From contig CAYWPR010000001.1 in assembly GCA_964460115.1 (NCBI GenBank), positions 124,001 through 188,000 on the forward strand: a stretch of DNA of 64,000 nucleotides, given 5' to 3'. The DNA is from JAEUJZ01 sp964460115 (GTDB lineage: Bacteria; Myxococcota_A; Polyangia; Palsa-1104; JAEUJZ01). Of the stretch, positions 43,330 through 51,853 are shown in pieces. Numbering within the stretch: the first letter of the stretch is position 1; each line of letters starts with the position of its first letter. The notes under the pieces were generated by a model. The model made no database searches and was not told the DNA's origin. It saw only the letters and a program-made list of their open reading frames with translations. A program made the translations under genes and the position numbers.

Positions 43330-45078
43330 ATGAAAATCGTCTGCGACAACTGCGCAACGAAATATCAGATTGCCGATGAGAAAGTCAGCGGCAAGGCATT
43401 TAAGATCCGGTGCAAAAAGTGCAGCCACGTCATCGTGGTCAACAAAGGTGCCGGGGAAGGCGGAGGGCAAGCGCCAGCCGGGGATGCAGGTCTTCCCCAA
43501 GAAGCGCCCCCTCAAGCCGCGGAAACAGCGCCAGCTGGCGATGCGGTTTGGCACCTAGTCATCGAGCGCGAACAAGTCGGGCCGATGACCCCTGATGAAG
43601 TACGGGCCAAGGTGCAAGCCGGACAGGTCGATGCCGAAACCTATGGCTGGCGCGAAGGCTTTGACGACTGGCTGAAACTTTCTGCGATCGAAGATTTTCG
43701 CGGATTGTTCGCGGCCGGAGACGATCAGGCCACTCGGCGTACCGATGCCGCCGAACGCGCCACCGCAGTGGCGGCGGCAGGGGCAGCGGCACCGGGTGCC
43801 GATCTATTCGGGCCAACGCGGCGCGATGAATCGACGCGTACGCCCGGGTCCGCACAGGCCGCGTCCGAGGGGCTGCACGCGCAAAATACCGAAGCACTCA
43901 GCATGTCGGCCGGCCGAGGCGCCCGCGCGCAGACGGCTGAAGCCGAAGATCCCAGACCGGCGGCTGGAGCACAGGGCGATGCAAACGCCCAGTCGATGCT
44001 GGGAGCGCGCAGCGAAAACTCGGTGCTCTTCTCGCTGAACAATTTGTCGGCGCTGGCCGGTGCCAACGGCGGCAACGCCCCGGCTCAGAAGCCGGCAGGC
44101 GATCGGCAAAACGTCGCCAACGTACAAAGCGAAGCATCGGGACTCATCGATATACGCGCGATGGCTGCCGCAACGCTTGGTCCGCAAAGCGGTACCGGCG
44201 GACCGATCAGCAAGGCTCCAGATTTTCTGACCAGCGATGCGCCGCCGGTGTTCACACCGCTGGCGCCAGCCATGCTACTGCCCAGTAACGATCAGGGAGG
44301 CGCACCCAAGTGGGTGTGGCCGCTTGTCGGAGTCGGCGTGCTCATGATCGTCGGCCTTATCGGCACGCTGCTGTTTGTCTTTTTGCGCGAGCCGACGACG
44401 GGACCTGTGGCAACGAATAATCCGCCCAAAGATACTTCGAGCAATTCCGGAAATACCGGCACGACCATCGTGACCACCCCGACCAAAGATCCGAGCAGCG
44501 CCAATGCCGGGACCTCCGCAGCCCCGACCAGTAAGCCCGCCACCCCTGAAAATCCAGCGGGCACGAGCAAGCCAAGCGCCCCCAGCGACAAAGGCGATCG
44601 CACTCCATCCAAGCCGCGCGATAGCAAGAAGGACACGAAGAGCACCAAAGATACCAAGCCGGAAAAAGCTTCGGATCCTACGCCGGCACCGCGCAACGAT
44701 CCGCCGCCACCGCCGCCGATCAAGAAGGACAAACCGGCCAAGGCCAAAGACGATCTGGATTCTTTGCTGGACTCTGCATCAAGCAGCAGCAGCGGCAAGC
44801 CGGCCAAGCAGGAAAAAGAAGACCTGCCTGAGCAGCTTTCGATGAGCGCCATTCAAAGCACCCTTAAGAGCGTCAATGTCGCTTCCTGCAAAAGCGAGGG
44901 CGCATCCGGCGTCGTCCAGGTTCGTTTGACGATTGGCAAAGATGGCAAAGTAACCAGCGCCACTCCATCGGGCGGCGCTCCGGGCGGCGACTGCGTGGCC
45001 GGCAAGGTCAAGAGCACCAAATTCCCTCGATTCAGCGGCGATCCAATGACGCTGACCTTTCCTTTCATCGTGCGCTAA
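43330..45078 (+). CDS. MJ0042 zinc-ribbon/GYF protein with TM helix and C-terminal AgmX/PglI-like domain (GltJ-like)
   Basis: 582 residues. A zinc ribbon opens the protein: Cys5 and Cys8 (IVCDNC), Cys28 and Cys31 (RCKKC). A GYF_2-type domain follows (~74-122, WHLVIEREQVGPMTPDEV to DDWLKLSAI). The next 200 residues are disordered and Ala/Gly/Gln-rich. One TM helix lies at ~328-353, then a Ser/Thr/Lys/Pro-rich periplasmic linker, and a C-terminal domain (~504-582) with VVQVRLTIGKDGKVTSATPSG, like the TonB/AgmX-type C-terminal domain. This matches the layout of Myxococcus GltJ/AgmX, whose zinc ribbon and GYF domains bind the polarity regulator MglA. A gliding role here is inference. The frame is open upstream, but the ATG of MKIVCDNC is the family start. 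Confidence 0.8.
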   Translation: MKIVCDNCATKYQIADEKVSGKAFKIRCKKCSHVIVVNKGAGEGGGQAPAGDAGLPQEAPPQAAETAPAGDAVWHLVIEREQVGPMTPDEVRAKVQAGQVDAETYGWREGFDDWLKLSAIEDFRGLFAAGDDQATRRTDAAERATAVAAAGAAAPGADLFGPTRRDESTRTPGSAQAASEGLHAQNTEALSMSAGRGARAQTAEAEDPRPAAGAQGDANAQSMLGARSENSVLFSLNNLSALAGANGGNAPAQKPAGDRQNVANVQSEASGLIDIRAMAAATLGPQSGTGGPISKAPDFLTSDAPPVFTPLAPAMLLPSNDQGGAPKWVWPLVGVGVLMIVGLIGTLLFVFLREPTTGPVATNNPPKDTSSNSGNTGTTIVTTPTKDPSSANAGTSAAPTSKPATPENPAGTSKPSAPSDKGDRTPSKPRDSKKDTKSTKDTKPEKASDPTPAPRNDPPPPPPIKKDKPAKAKDDLDSLLDSASSSSSGKPAKQEKEDLPEQLSMSAIQSTLKSVNVASCKSEGASGVVQVRLTIGKDGKVTSATPSGGAPGGDCVAGKVKSTKFPRFSGDPMTLTFPFIVR

Positions 45079-45089
45079 AAGCTAGACCG

Positions 45090-45176
45090 TCGCAGCCTTT
45101 CGATCGCCTGAGCGGGCGTTCTCCCCTCGTCCTACAAGCGGAAGGCTGCGATTAGAGTGCAGCTCCGCTGAGCGGA
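45090..45176. repeat. Nested inverted repeats in an intergenic gap
   Basis: A perfect 10-bp pair (TCGCAGCCTT at 45090-45099, AAGGCTGCGA at 45142-45151) spans 42 bases, followed by a second small hairpin TCCGC-TGA-GCGGA (45164-45176). They lie between two plus-strand genes and may be a terminator or a repeat remnant; there is no clear T-run. Confidence 0.5.
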
Positions 45177-45218
45177 CCCGCCTTTACGTCCATTGCTCAG
45201 CCGGCGATACTTTGTGAT

Positions 45219-46832
45219 ATGAGCCGCGCCAAAAAGTCTTCGCCTGAGCTTTCATTGCCACCGGTATCGCCACCGGATGCGGCAGAGCTGGCTTCGCAGG
45301 AGAAAACGAGCGCCTCTAAAAATGCCGCCGCGGCGCCCGAGACGATAAGATCCGTGGCAACGTCGGCGCCGGCAGCTTCGCTCACGGGTCCTGCTCCCCG
45401 CACCTTGAGCAAAATCATTCAAGAAAATACCCAGTTTTTCTCCAGCGTGGTCATCGGCGGGGCGGGATTGATTGCGACCTCGATTTATCAGTGCAATCAG
45501 TCAAATCTGGCCCAAAGTCAGGCCCGCTGGCAGCAAAAGCGCGACGAAGAAAAATCGAACAACGACTGGCGCATCGAACGCGCCAAAATTCTGGCGCAAA
45601 ATCTGGCGACGCTGACCACGCGCGGCAGCGACACCGCAGAGCAACGCTACGGCGTACTTCTGTCTTTGACCCGCAGCAAAATCATTGAACGCGATCTGGC
45701 TGTCTCTTATGCGCTGGAACTGGGCAAAGACAGCGCCGAAGACATGCGCAGCGTGCTGAACAACATCGACGGCAAGGATGTGCACTACTACAAGCGCTTG
45801 GCCGAGGCCTACACGCTGACCTGCAAGCAGCGCTACGGCATCGGCGTCCCATCGATGGAAATCTGCCGCAAGGACAAGCTCGAGAAATTTTCCCAAGGCA
45901 TTGCCTGGTCGGTGTCCGATGACCTCGACGGCACGGGCGAGCAAACAAGCAGCCCGCCGCTGGATCTTTTGACCGACGAGCACTACGTGCAGGGCAAACT
46001 GGCGCAGCTCATCGGCTTATACAGCGAATTTGTGGACGACGTTTGCGAACGCCGGCAATGGCAGACGCTGGACCGCTTTTTGAACAGCTCTACGGGCGCG
46101 CGCCTCGTCGGCAATTTCAATGTGCTGCTGCAGCCGCTGGATCAGACCAATCTTGCCGACCAGCAGGCCGCCCGTCAACGTTTTGAAGGCGCCTGCACTT
46201 GGCTGAAGGGCTATTTGCTTGGTGCCAGTTGCGATGGAGAATGTCGCGCGCGCATTCTGAGCGTCTCGCTTAGCTACTTCAGTCGCAACCGCGAGTATTT
46301 TGCCAAACTGCTGCGCGCTCTTTTGCAAGGCCAGCGTTTTGAGGCCTCTTCGGCGATAAACAGGATGCACGGGCGGCTAAATGCGTGTCAGTTTGAACCC
46401 GATGAACTGCCGGCGCTGCGCGATATGGTGCTGATTCCGGTGCTGATTGCGCAGGCCGAAAAAGTGACTCCGAGCACGCCGATTACCGAGCAGCAGGCGC
46501 TGCTCGATGAACTTTTAGGACTTTTGCAGCTTATGGCGCCGCCGCCCGATTCCTCGGCAGATTGGAAAAAGCTGCAAGTGGCGCTTTCGCGGGCCACCTC
46601 GGGCCGTGAACCCAAACAATATCTGGAACGCCATGCCGAGGAGCAACGCCGCCGCAAAGCCGTTGCAGCAGCAGCGGCAGCAGCGGCAGCCACAGCGGCC
46701 AATGCTCGTCCCAAAAACGCCGTCGGTCCGGTTTCGCCGCCGCCGCCCGCACCTCCGGCGTTTATTCAGGGCCGAAGTTTCTGTTCTGTCGTCAGCCAAT
46801 ATGAAGAGTCTGAGGATGAAGCCGAAGAATGA
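45219..46832 (+). CDS. Unknown single-TM protein with helical domain and C-terminal Ala-rich/acidic tail
   Basis: 537 residues; family not recognised. A polar, disordered head (1-65) precedes a membrane segment (~76-92, SSVVIGGAGLIATSIYQC). A long charged helix follows (~95-125), then a helical domain to ~470 with four or more Cys (for example CKQRYG, ICRKDK, CDGECR). The end has an Arg-rich helix, an Ala8 stretch, a Pro-rich linker and an acidic EESEDEAEE tail. The topology suggests a cytoplasmic or periplasmic domain on one anchor. It lies between the GltJ-like gene and the sulfatase-superfamily gene, all in the same direction. Confidence 0.6.
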   Translation: MSRAKKSSPELSLPPVSPPDAAELASQEKTSASKNAAAAPETIRSVATSAPAASLTGPAPRTLSKIIQENTQFFSSVVIGGAGLIATSIYQCNQSNLAQSQARWQQKRDEEKSNNDWRIERAKILAQNLATLTTRGSDTAEQRYGVLLSLTRSKIIERDLAVSYALELGKDSAEDMRSVLNNIDGKDVHYYKRLAEAYTLTCKQRYGIGVPSMEICRKDKLEKFSQGIAWSVSDDLDGTGEQTSSPPLDLLTDEHYVQGKLAQLIGLYSEFVDDVCERRQWQTLDRFLNSSTGARLVGNFNVLLQPLDQTNLADQQAARQRFEGACTWLKGYLLGASCDGECRARILSVSLSYFSRNREYFAKLLRALLQGQRFEASSAINRMHGRLNACQFEPDELPALRDMVLIPVLIAQAEKVTPSTPITEQQALLDELLGLLQLMAPPPDSSADWKKLQVALSRATSGREPKQYLERHAEEQRRRKAVAAAAAAAAATAANARPKNAVGPVSPPPPAPPAFIQGRSFCSVVSQYEESEDEAEE

Positions 46833-46874
46833 AAGAAGACAGCGGGCCCAGGATCGGCTAGGCTGCCGCTACGG

Positions 46875-49136
46875 ATGACTCCACCTACGGCCAAGCCGCC
46901 GTACGGTGACCGGTGGCGACCGGCGCCGAGGCGTAGTTGGCGCGCGCTGCGCGCAATTCGGGACAGTTTGCGTGCTCACTTGCCCATGCTGGCGGGGCTC
47001 TTCGCGGTTTGCCTGCTTTATGCCGGGCTGTTCGGCATCGATTTTCTTTTCGGCGCCGATTTGCGGGTCTTTGGCGTCTACGATGCTGCGACCGAACGCT
47101 TGGTGTTTACACGCTACGGTCATTTGCTGCTGGTGCATCAAGCGCGCATTTTGGGCGTCTATCTGCTCATTGGCTTGGCGGTGGGCGCGATCACTCAGGC
47201 GCTTATCGCGCTGTGGGAACGCAGTGGCGTCTGGCCACGCCGCAGCCATGCGCATTCAGCCGCGACTCCGGTCGAGCTTTTGCCGTCTCCCTGGCCGCTA
47301 TACCGCCGGCTGCTGTTTAGCCTGGGGCTGGGATTGCTGGTGCATCTATTCTGGCTGAGCAAAGCCATCATCGACCGGCCGGCGATGTTTGCCGAAGCGC
47401 TTTACGATCGCGGCGGCCTGACGCGATTTCTGATGGTCGGGTTGACGCATGGGCGCGGAGCCTGGCTGGGGTTGACGCTGGGCGTGGGCTTTTTGCTGTT
47501 CTGGCTGATTGCGCCGCTCTTGACGACGCGTGGGCGGCGCTTTTTGACCAATCTGACGACCTGGCAACTGATTTTGGGGCTGGGCGGCTTGGCAGCCGGT
47601 CTAGGCGGATTGTTCCACAGCTTGGCGCCACGCCGCGCGCTGCCGCACCCGGTGGCCGCGGCTCCGGCGAAACGGCCTTCGGTGTTGCTGATTGCCGTGG
47701 ACAGCCTGCGCGCCGATCGCCTGGGTCCAAATGCGCGAGCGATTACTCCGACGCTGCACAGCCTGGCCGCGCGCAGCGTGGCCTTTGACGCGGCGTACGT
47801 CACGGTGCCGCGCACTTTTCCATCGCTTATCACTTTGCTGACCGGCCGCTATCCCCATCATCATGGCATTCGCACGATGTTTCCGACGATGGCAGAGCGG
47901 GCGGCGATACCTCCGGCCCTGCCCCGCCTGCTTCAGCCAGCCGGTTACCACAGCGCCGCCTTAAGCGACTTTTGTGGCGAGGTCTTTTCGCGCATCGAGC
48001 TTGGCTTTGAGCGCACGCTGGTTCCGATGTTTGACGCGCGCACCATCGTGCTGCAGCGAAGTCTGACGGTTCACAAAAATCTTTTGCCTTATGCCTTGGG
48101 AACGCTGGGCACGCGGATGTTTCCGGAAATGGGCGCGCTGGCCGAAATGGCCGACGCCAATCGCTTGGCCGATCAGGCTTTGGGGCTGCTTAGCGAGTAT
48201 CAGCGCACGAGCTCACCGTTTTTTATGACGGTATTTTTTTCGTCGGCGCATTTTCCCTATGCCGCGCCGGCGCCCTATTATCGGCGCTTTGCCGATTCGG
48301 CCTACCACGGTCCCTTTCGCTATCACAAGCCGCCGCTGAGCGAACCCCAGTCCGAGGCCGATCGCGCCGCAGTGCGCGCGCTTTACGACGGCGCAGTGCT
48401 GGCCACAGATGAAGGCATTGCGCGGCTGCTCGACGGACTGCATCGGCTGGGCCTGGATGAACGGACCATCGTCGTTTTGCTGGCCGATCACGGCGAAAAT
48501 CTTTACGACCAGCCCGAGCGTGGCATGGGCCATGGCGAACACCTAGAAGGCGACGTCGCGCTGCATGTGCCGCTATTCATCTACGATCCGATACACCGCT
48601 TTGCACCGCATCACGTGTCCGGCCTGGTGCGCGATATCGATCTAGTGCCGACGCTGCTTGAGCTTTTGGAAGTCGATGCCGGCGCGAACCGCCGCGACTT
48701 TGACGGAGTCAGCTTGCTGCCGCTTTTGCGCGGCCAAAGCGACAGCTTGGGCCTTTGGGCGTTTTCCGAAACCGAGCTGTGGTTTACGCCAAGCGGTCCG
48801 GGCTTTGGCGTCGCGCAGCGGCTGCCCTATCCCGGAATCACCAGCACCACCGACGTCGATGAGCATGATGACATCGCCCTTTCCAGCCGCTATGCCGAGC
48901 TAGTGACCGTAGCCAAGCACCGCGCCTTGCGCAGCGATCGCTACAAAATCATTTATCGCCCGACGCGCGAAGGTCCGCGCTACAGCCTGTTTGACGTGCA
49001 GCGCGATCCGCATGAACTGCACGACATTTCAACAGAGCAGCCGGCCGAGCTTTCCGCCATGCAGGCGAAACTGTTTCAAATCATCGCGCAAGATCCCAAA
49101 GTAGTCATCGAACGCGGCTATATACTGCCGCGCTAA
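46875..49136 (+). CDS. Membrane-anchored sulfatase/LtaS-superfamily enzyme with Thr nucleophile position
   Basis: 753 residues. Four or five hydrophobic helices (~37-60, 88-115, 138-160, 193-218, 230-250) precede an alkaline-phosphatase-superfamily domain. Metal ligands are Asp276 (IAVDSLRADRLG) and ADHGEN (Asp538, His539). The nucleophile position has RTFPSLITLLTGRYP, with Thr314 where arylsulfatases have Cys or Ser (CxPSR). A Thr nucleophile is typical of phosphoglycerol and phosphoethanolamine transferases (LtaS, EptA). The PHHHG and MGHGEHLEGDVALHVPL segments also fit the superfamily. Envelope glycan or lipid phosphotransfer is therefore more likely than sulfate hydrolysis. hemW starts 8 bases downstream. 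Confidence 0.8.
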   Translation: MTPPTAKPPYGDRWRPAPRRSWRALRAIRDSLRAHLPMLAGLFAVCLLYAGLFGIDFLFGADLRVFGVYDAATERLVFTRYGHLLLVHQARILGVYLLIGLAVGAITQALIALWERSGVWPRRSHAHSAATPVELLPSPWPLYRRLLFSLGLGLLVHLFWLSKAIIDRPAMFAEALYDRGGLTRFLMVGLTHGRGAWLGLTLGVGFLLFWLIAPLLTTRGRRFLTNLTTWQLILGLGGLAAGLGGLFHSLAPRRALPHPVAAAPAKRPSVLLIAVDSLRADRLGPNARAITPTLHSLAARSVAFDAAYVTVPRTFPSLITLLTGRYPHHHGIRTMFPTMAERAAIPPALPRLLQPAGYHSAALSDFCGEVFSRIELGFERTLVPMFDARTIVLQRSLTVHKNLLPYALGTLGTRMFPEMGALAEMADANRLADQALGLLSEYQRTSSPFFMTVFFSSAHFPYAAPAPYYRRFADSAYHGPFRYHKPPLSEPQSEADRAAVRALYDGAVLATDEGIARLLDGLHRLGLDERTIVVLLADHGENLYDQPERGMGHGEHLEGDVALHVPLFIYDPIHRFAPHHVSGLVRDIDLVPTLLELLEVDAGANRRDFDGVSLLPLLRGQSDSLGLWAFSETELWFTPSGPGFGVAQRLPYPGITSTTDVDEHDDIALSSRYAELVTVAKHRALRSDRYKIIYRPTREGPRYSLFDVQRDPHELHDISTEQPAELSAMQAKLFQIIAQDPKVVIERGYILPR

Positions 49137-49144
49137 TCGCGGCC

Positions 49145-50401
49145 ATGGCCTTTGGGGTTTACATCCATTTTCCTTATTGTGCGCAGCGCTGTCCGTACTG
49201 CGACTTCGCCATTGCCGTGCGCAAAACCATTCGGCACGAGCGCTACTTGGACGCGATTTTGGCCGAGCTTTCCGCCAAAGCTCCGCTGTTTGCACAAAGG
49301 CAGGCGGTTTCGGTGTATTTCGGCGGCGGAACTCCATCGCTGTGGCGGCCCGAATGCATCAAAGCGGCGCTTGATGCGGCGCTGCACAGCTTTCCGCCGC
49401 CGCAAGGAGTGACGGCAGAAGTCACGCTAGAGTGCGACCCGGCGGAACTTTTGCCGCAAACTCTGGACGCGTTGCGCCGTGCCGGAATCAATCGCCTGTC
49501 CATTGGTGCGCAATCGTTTTCTCGACGCCATTTGCAAGTCCTTGGCCGCCGTCATGAGCCGGCGCAAATACAATCGCTTTGCGCAGCGGCGCGCCAAGCC
49601 GGGTTTGACAATTTATCGCTCGATTTGATGATTGGCCTCATTGGCCAGCGTCCGAGCGAACTGCGCGCCGATCTGGCGGATCTTGTCGCGCTTTTCCCCG
49701 AACATGTGTCGCTGTATCAACTGACCGTGGAACCGCGTACGCCGTTAGGCGCTGCGGTTCGCCGCGGTAGCGTTTCTGCACCAAATGCCGAGGATCAAGC
49801 CGACGCGTATGAAACGGTGCGCGCCGTTCTGGCGCAGGCCGGCTATGTGCATTACGAAATTTCCAGCTTTGCGCGCGCCCGCGATGCCGAGGATTTGGCC
49901 AGAAATCTGCGATCTCGTCACAATTCGCTGTATTGGACGGGCGGTGAGTATCTGGGCTTGGGCATGGGGGCGCATTCTTTTCGCCGCTCGCTTTCGCAAG
50001 ATTTCGCCGCGGCGATTGGCGAACGCTTCGCGAATCAGCGCGGCATCGATGCGTATTTAGGACTGTGGGCGCCCGGCCGGACGGCGACGCTTGCTGCTGA
50101 AACAAGCAACGCCGCTGAGGCGCCTTTTTCCCTGCTCGAAGGGGCGCCCGGCCTGGCGCTTTATGAACGGCGCACCGCACCGGCGCTTTTGCGCGAGGCA
50201 GTTTGGCTAGGTCTGCGACGCATCGACGGAATCTGCTGTTTGCGTTTTGCCGCGGAATACGGAGTGGATCCGCGTCAGGAATATGCCTCCACGGTGCAGG
50301 CAATGGTGGCGCGCGGCTGGCTTGAAATCGACAAAGACACGCTGCGCCTGACAAATGCCGGTCTGCTTTTCGCGGACGAAGTCGGCGCCGCTTTTTTGTA
50401 G
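49145..50401 (+). CDS. hemW: Radical SAM heme chaperone HemW
   Basis: 418 residues. The radical SAM motif is Cys12-x3-Cys16-x2-Cys19 (YCAQRCPYCDF), preceded by the HemW-type GVYIHFPY. SAM contacts include YFGGGTPSLW, LECDPAELL and RLSIGAQSF. Later GLIGQRPSELRADL and HNSLYWTGGEYLGLGMGAHSF are family features. HemW inserts heme into respiratory proteins and is often mislabelled as coproporphyrinogen dehydrogenase; the coproporphyrinogen-specific residues are not evident. It may be translated with the upstream gene (8-base gap). Confidence 0.94.
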   Translation: MAFGVYIHFPYCAQRCPYCDFAIAVRKTIRHERYLDAILAELSAKAPLFAQRQAVSVYFGGGTPSLWRPECIKAALDAALHSFPPPQGVTAEVTLECDPAELLPQTLDALRRAGINRLSIGAQSFSRRHLQVLGRRHEPAQIQSLCAAARQAGFDNLSLDLMIGLIGQRPSELRADLADLVALFPEHVSLYQLTVEPRTPLGAAVRRGSVSAPNAEDQADAYETVRAVLAQAGYVHYEISSFARARDAEDLARNLRSRHNSLYWTGGEYLGLGMGAHSFRRSLSQDFAAAIGERFANQRGIDAYLGLWAPGRTATLAAETSNAAEAPFSLLEGAPGLALYERRTAPALLREAVWLGLRRIDGICCLRFAAEYGVDPRQEYASTVQAMVARGWLEIDKDTLRLTNAGLLFADEVGAAFL

Positions 50402-50413
50402 CTCGATTTGGCG

Positions 50414-51853
50414 TTAAAACGCCACCTGCGCTTGTAGTTTCAGCGCGTTGTCATCGGGCAAAGTTTCCAAAGCGACTTGTCCGGAACGCAAGCGCACACG
50501 CGCGCCATAGTCATAGTGGGAGTACTGAATGAATATCTGCGCGCCCAGCAGCCAGTTGACGGTCACGCCGATGCGCGGACTGTAGACGCGAAACGCCGAA
50601 GCTTGATCCTGTACATCGGCAATGACGCGATCGTATCGCAAAGCGACAAATAGGAATGACAACGGCTGAATCAAAAGCTCGGTCCCCCATTTGAAACTCA
50701 GTCGGCCGTCGCGGTTGATGGCGGGATCCTCGTCAACTTGTTTGCTTAAGGTGTATGCCGTCAAAGCAAAAAGTTTCAGTGCCAGTTCACCTCCATGCAA
50801 AATGGGCAAGCGCCCTGCGGCCCGCCGAGCCAAAAGAGTGCGCAGGCTGAATGTGTACTCGCCAGCGAGGTTCCACAGGCTGCCGACGCCATCGCTTTTT
50901 TCGACGCCCAAGTAGTTTTCCTGCAAACCGCGACCGCCATAGGCATGCATGACTTCCAGCACCGGACTTAGATATTGCGCCTGCGCCGCGGTGATGATGG
51001 AACCGCCGAGATAAGCGCGACCAAGCCACGTCAAAAGTTGAACGTCAAGCCCAACGACGCGCATGCCGGCATCCTTTAATTCCTTAAGCTGGCGCTGATC
51101 ATGCGATTGCGCATCGAGAAAATAAAATCCGACTTGCGCCACTTTGCGAATGTCCACTCCGGCATGCAGATAGTTCAGCAAAGTCAGGCCTTGATTGGAA
51201 TCAATGGCCTCTTGATGCACGCCTATGCCCTGTAGCAGCCAAAACATAAGTCCGGTGCTGTGCGGTTCAAATTCCAGCCGCACTTGCCCGCCCATCTGAT
51301 GGGTGCGAGCAAACAAATAGGTGTCGTAATTTTCAAGCCAGCCAAACCGGTCCCAAAATGATCCGGCGCGCACGTGCATTGCAAAGCGCAGCCGCGGACC
51401 GTCCGCGGCAAAATGAAATGTCAGATAGGCCTGGGCGATGCCCCACTGACGGTCTAACAAAGGCCGGGCCCAGTCGGAATACAAAGAGCCCATCAGCGCA
51501 ACCGTTCCCTCTAGATGCTGGTTGCCGAGGTTAAAATACAGTTCCGACCAATCGGATTCCTGAAGCCGCGTGTACAGGAATCCCGAGCGAAAATAGTCAT
51601 CGTCAACGAGCCAAGGGCTGTGAATGTCATAGCCGAATTGGCCCGTAGCCGAATTGTCGCCGCGGCTGCGCAGCGCCAGCCGCAAAGGCGCGCGAAAATA
51701 GCCGCTGGCGCGAAGCTGCAGCGGTCCAAGCATCAATCCGAAGCCGGGGCGCGGCAATTCTTGCGCAAAGGATCGCGCCGGAGCGCAAATGCCAAGCAGC
51801 AGACAAGCCATCCCCATCGAAATCGAAATTTGCCAAGCCGTCTTAGGCTTCAT
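50414..51853 (-). CDS. Outer-membrane barrel-like protein coupled to the GH15-like hydrolase
   Basis: 479 residues. Signal peptide ~1-31 (core SISMGMACLLLGICA, cleavage after SFAQ). The mature protein has many alternating amphipathic strands with Tyr/Trp/Phe borders (YSDWARPLLD, TYLFARTHQMGGQVRLEFE, QIFIQYSHYDYGARVRL) and ends in AQVAF, a terminal Phe typical of barrel proteins. The frame is open further upstream, but the ATG overlaps the stop of the hydrolase gene in an ATGA, which decides the start. Pore or scaffold function is inferred. Confidence 0.7.
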   Translation of the reverse strand: MKPKTAWQISISMGMACLLLGICAPARSFAQELPRPGFGLMLGPLQLRASGYFRAPLRLALRSRGDNSATGQFGYDIHSPWLVDDDYFRSGFLYTRLQESDWSELYFNLGNQHLEGTVALMGSLYSDWARPLLDRQWGIAQAYLTFHFAADGPRLRFAMHVRAGSFWDRFGWLENYDTYLFARTHQMGGQVRLEFEPHSTGLMFWLLQGIGVHQEAIDSNQGLTLLNYLHAGVDIRKVAQVGFYFLDAQSHDQRQLKELKDAGMRVVGLDVQLLTWLGRAYLGGSIITAAQAQYLSPVLEVMHAYGGRGLQENYLGVEKSDGVGSLWNLAGEYTFSLRTLLARRAAGRLPILHGGELALKLFALTAYTLSKQVDEDPAINRDGRLSFKWGTELLIQPLSFLFVALRYDRVIADVQDQASAFRVYSPRIGVTVNWLLGAQIFIQYSHYDYGARVRLRSGQVALETLPDDNALKLQAQVAF

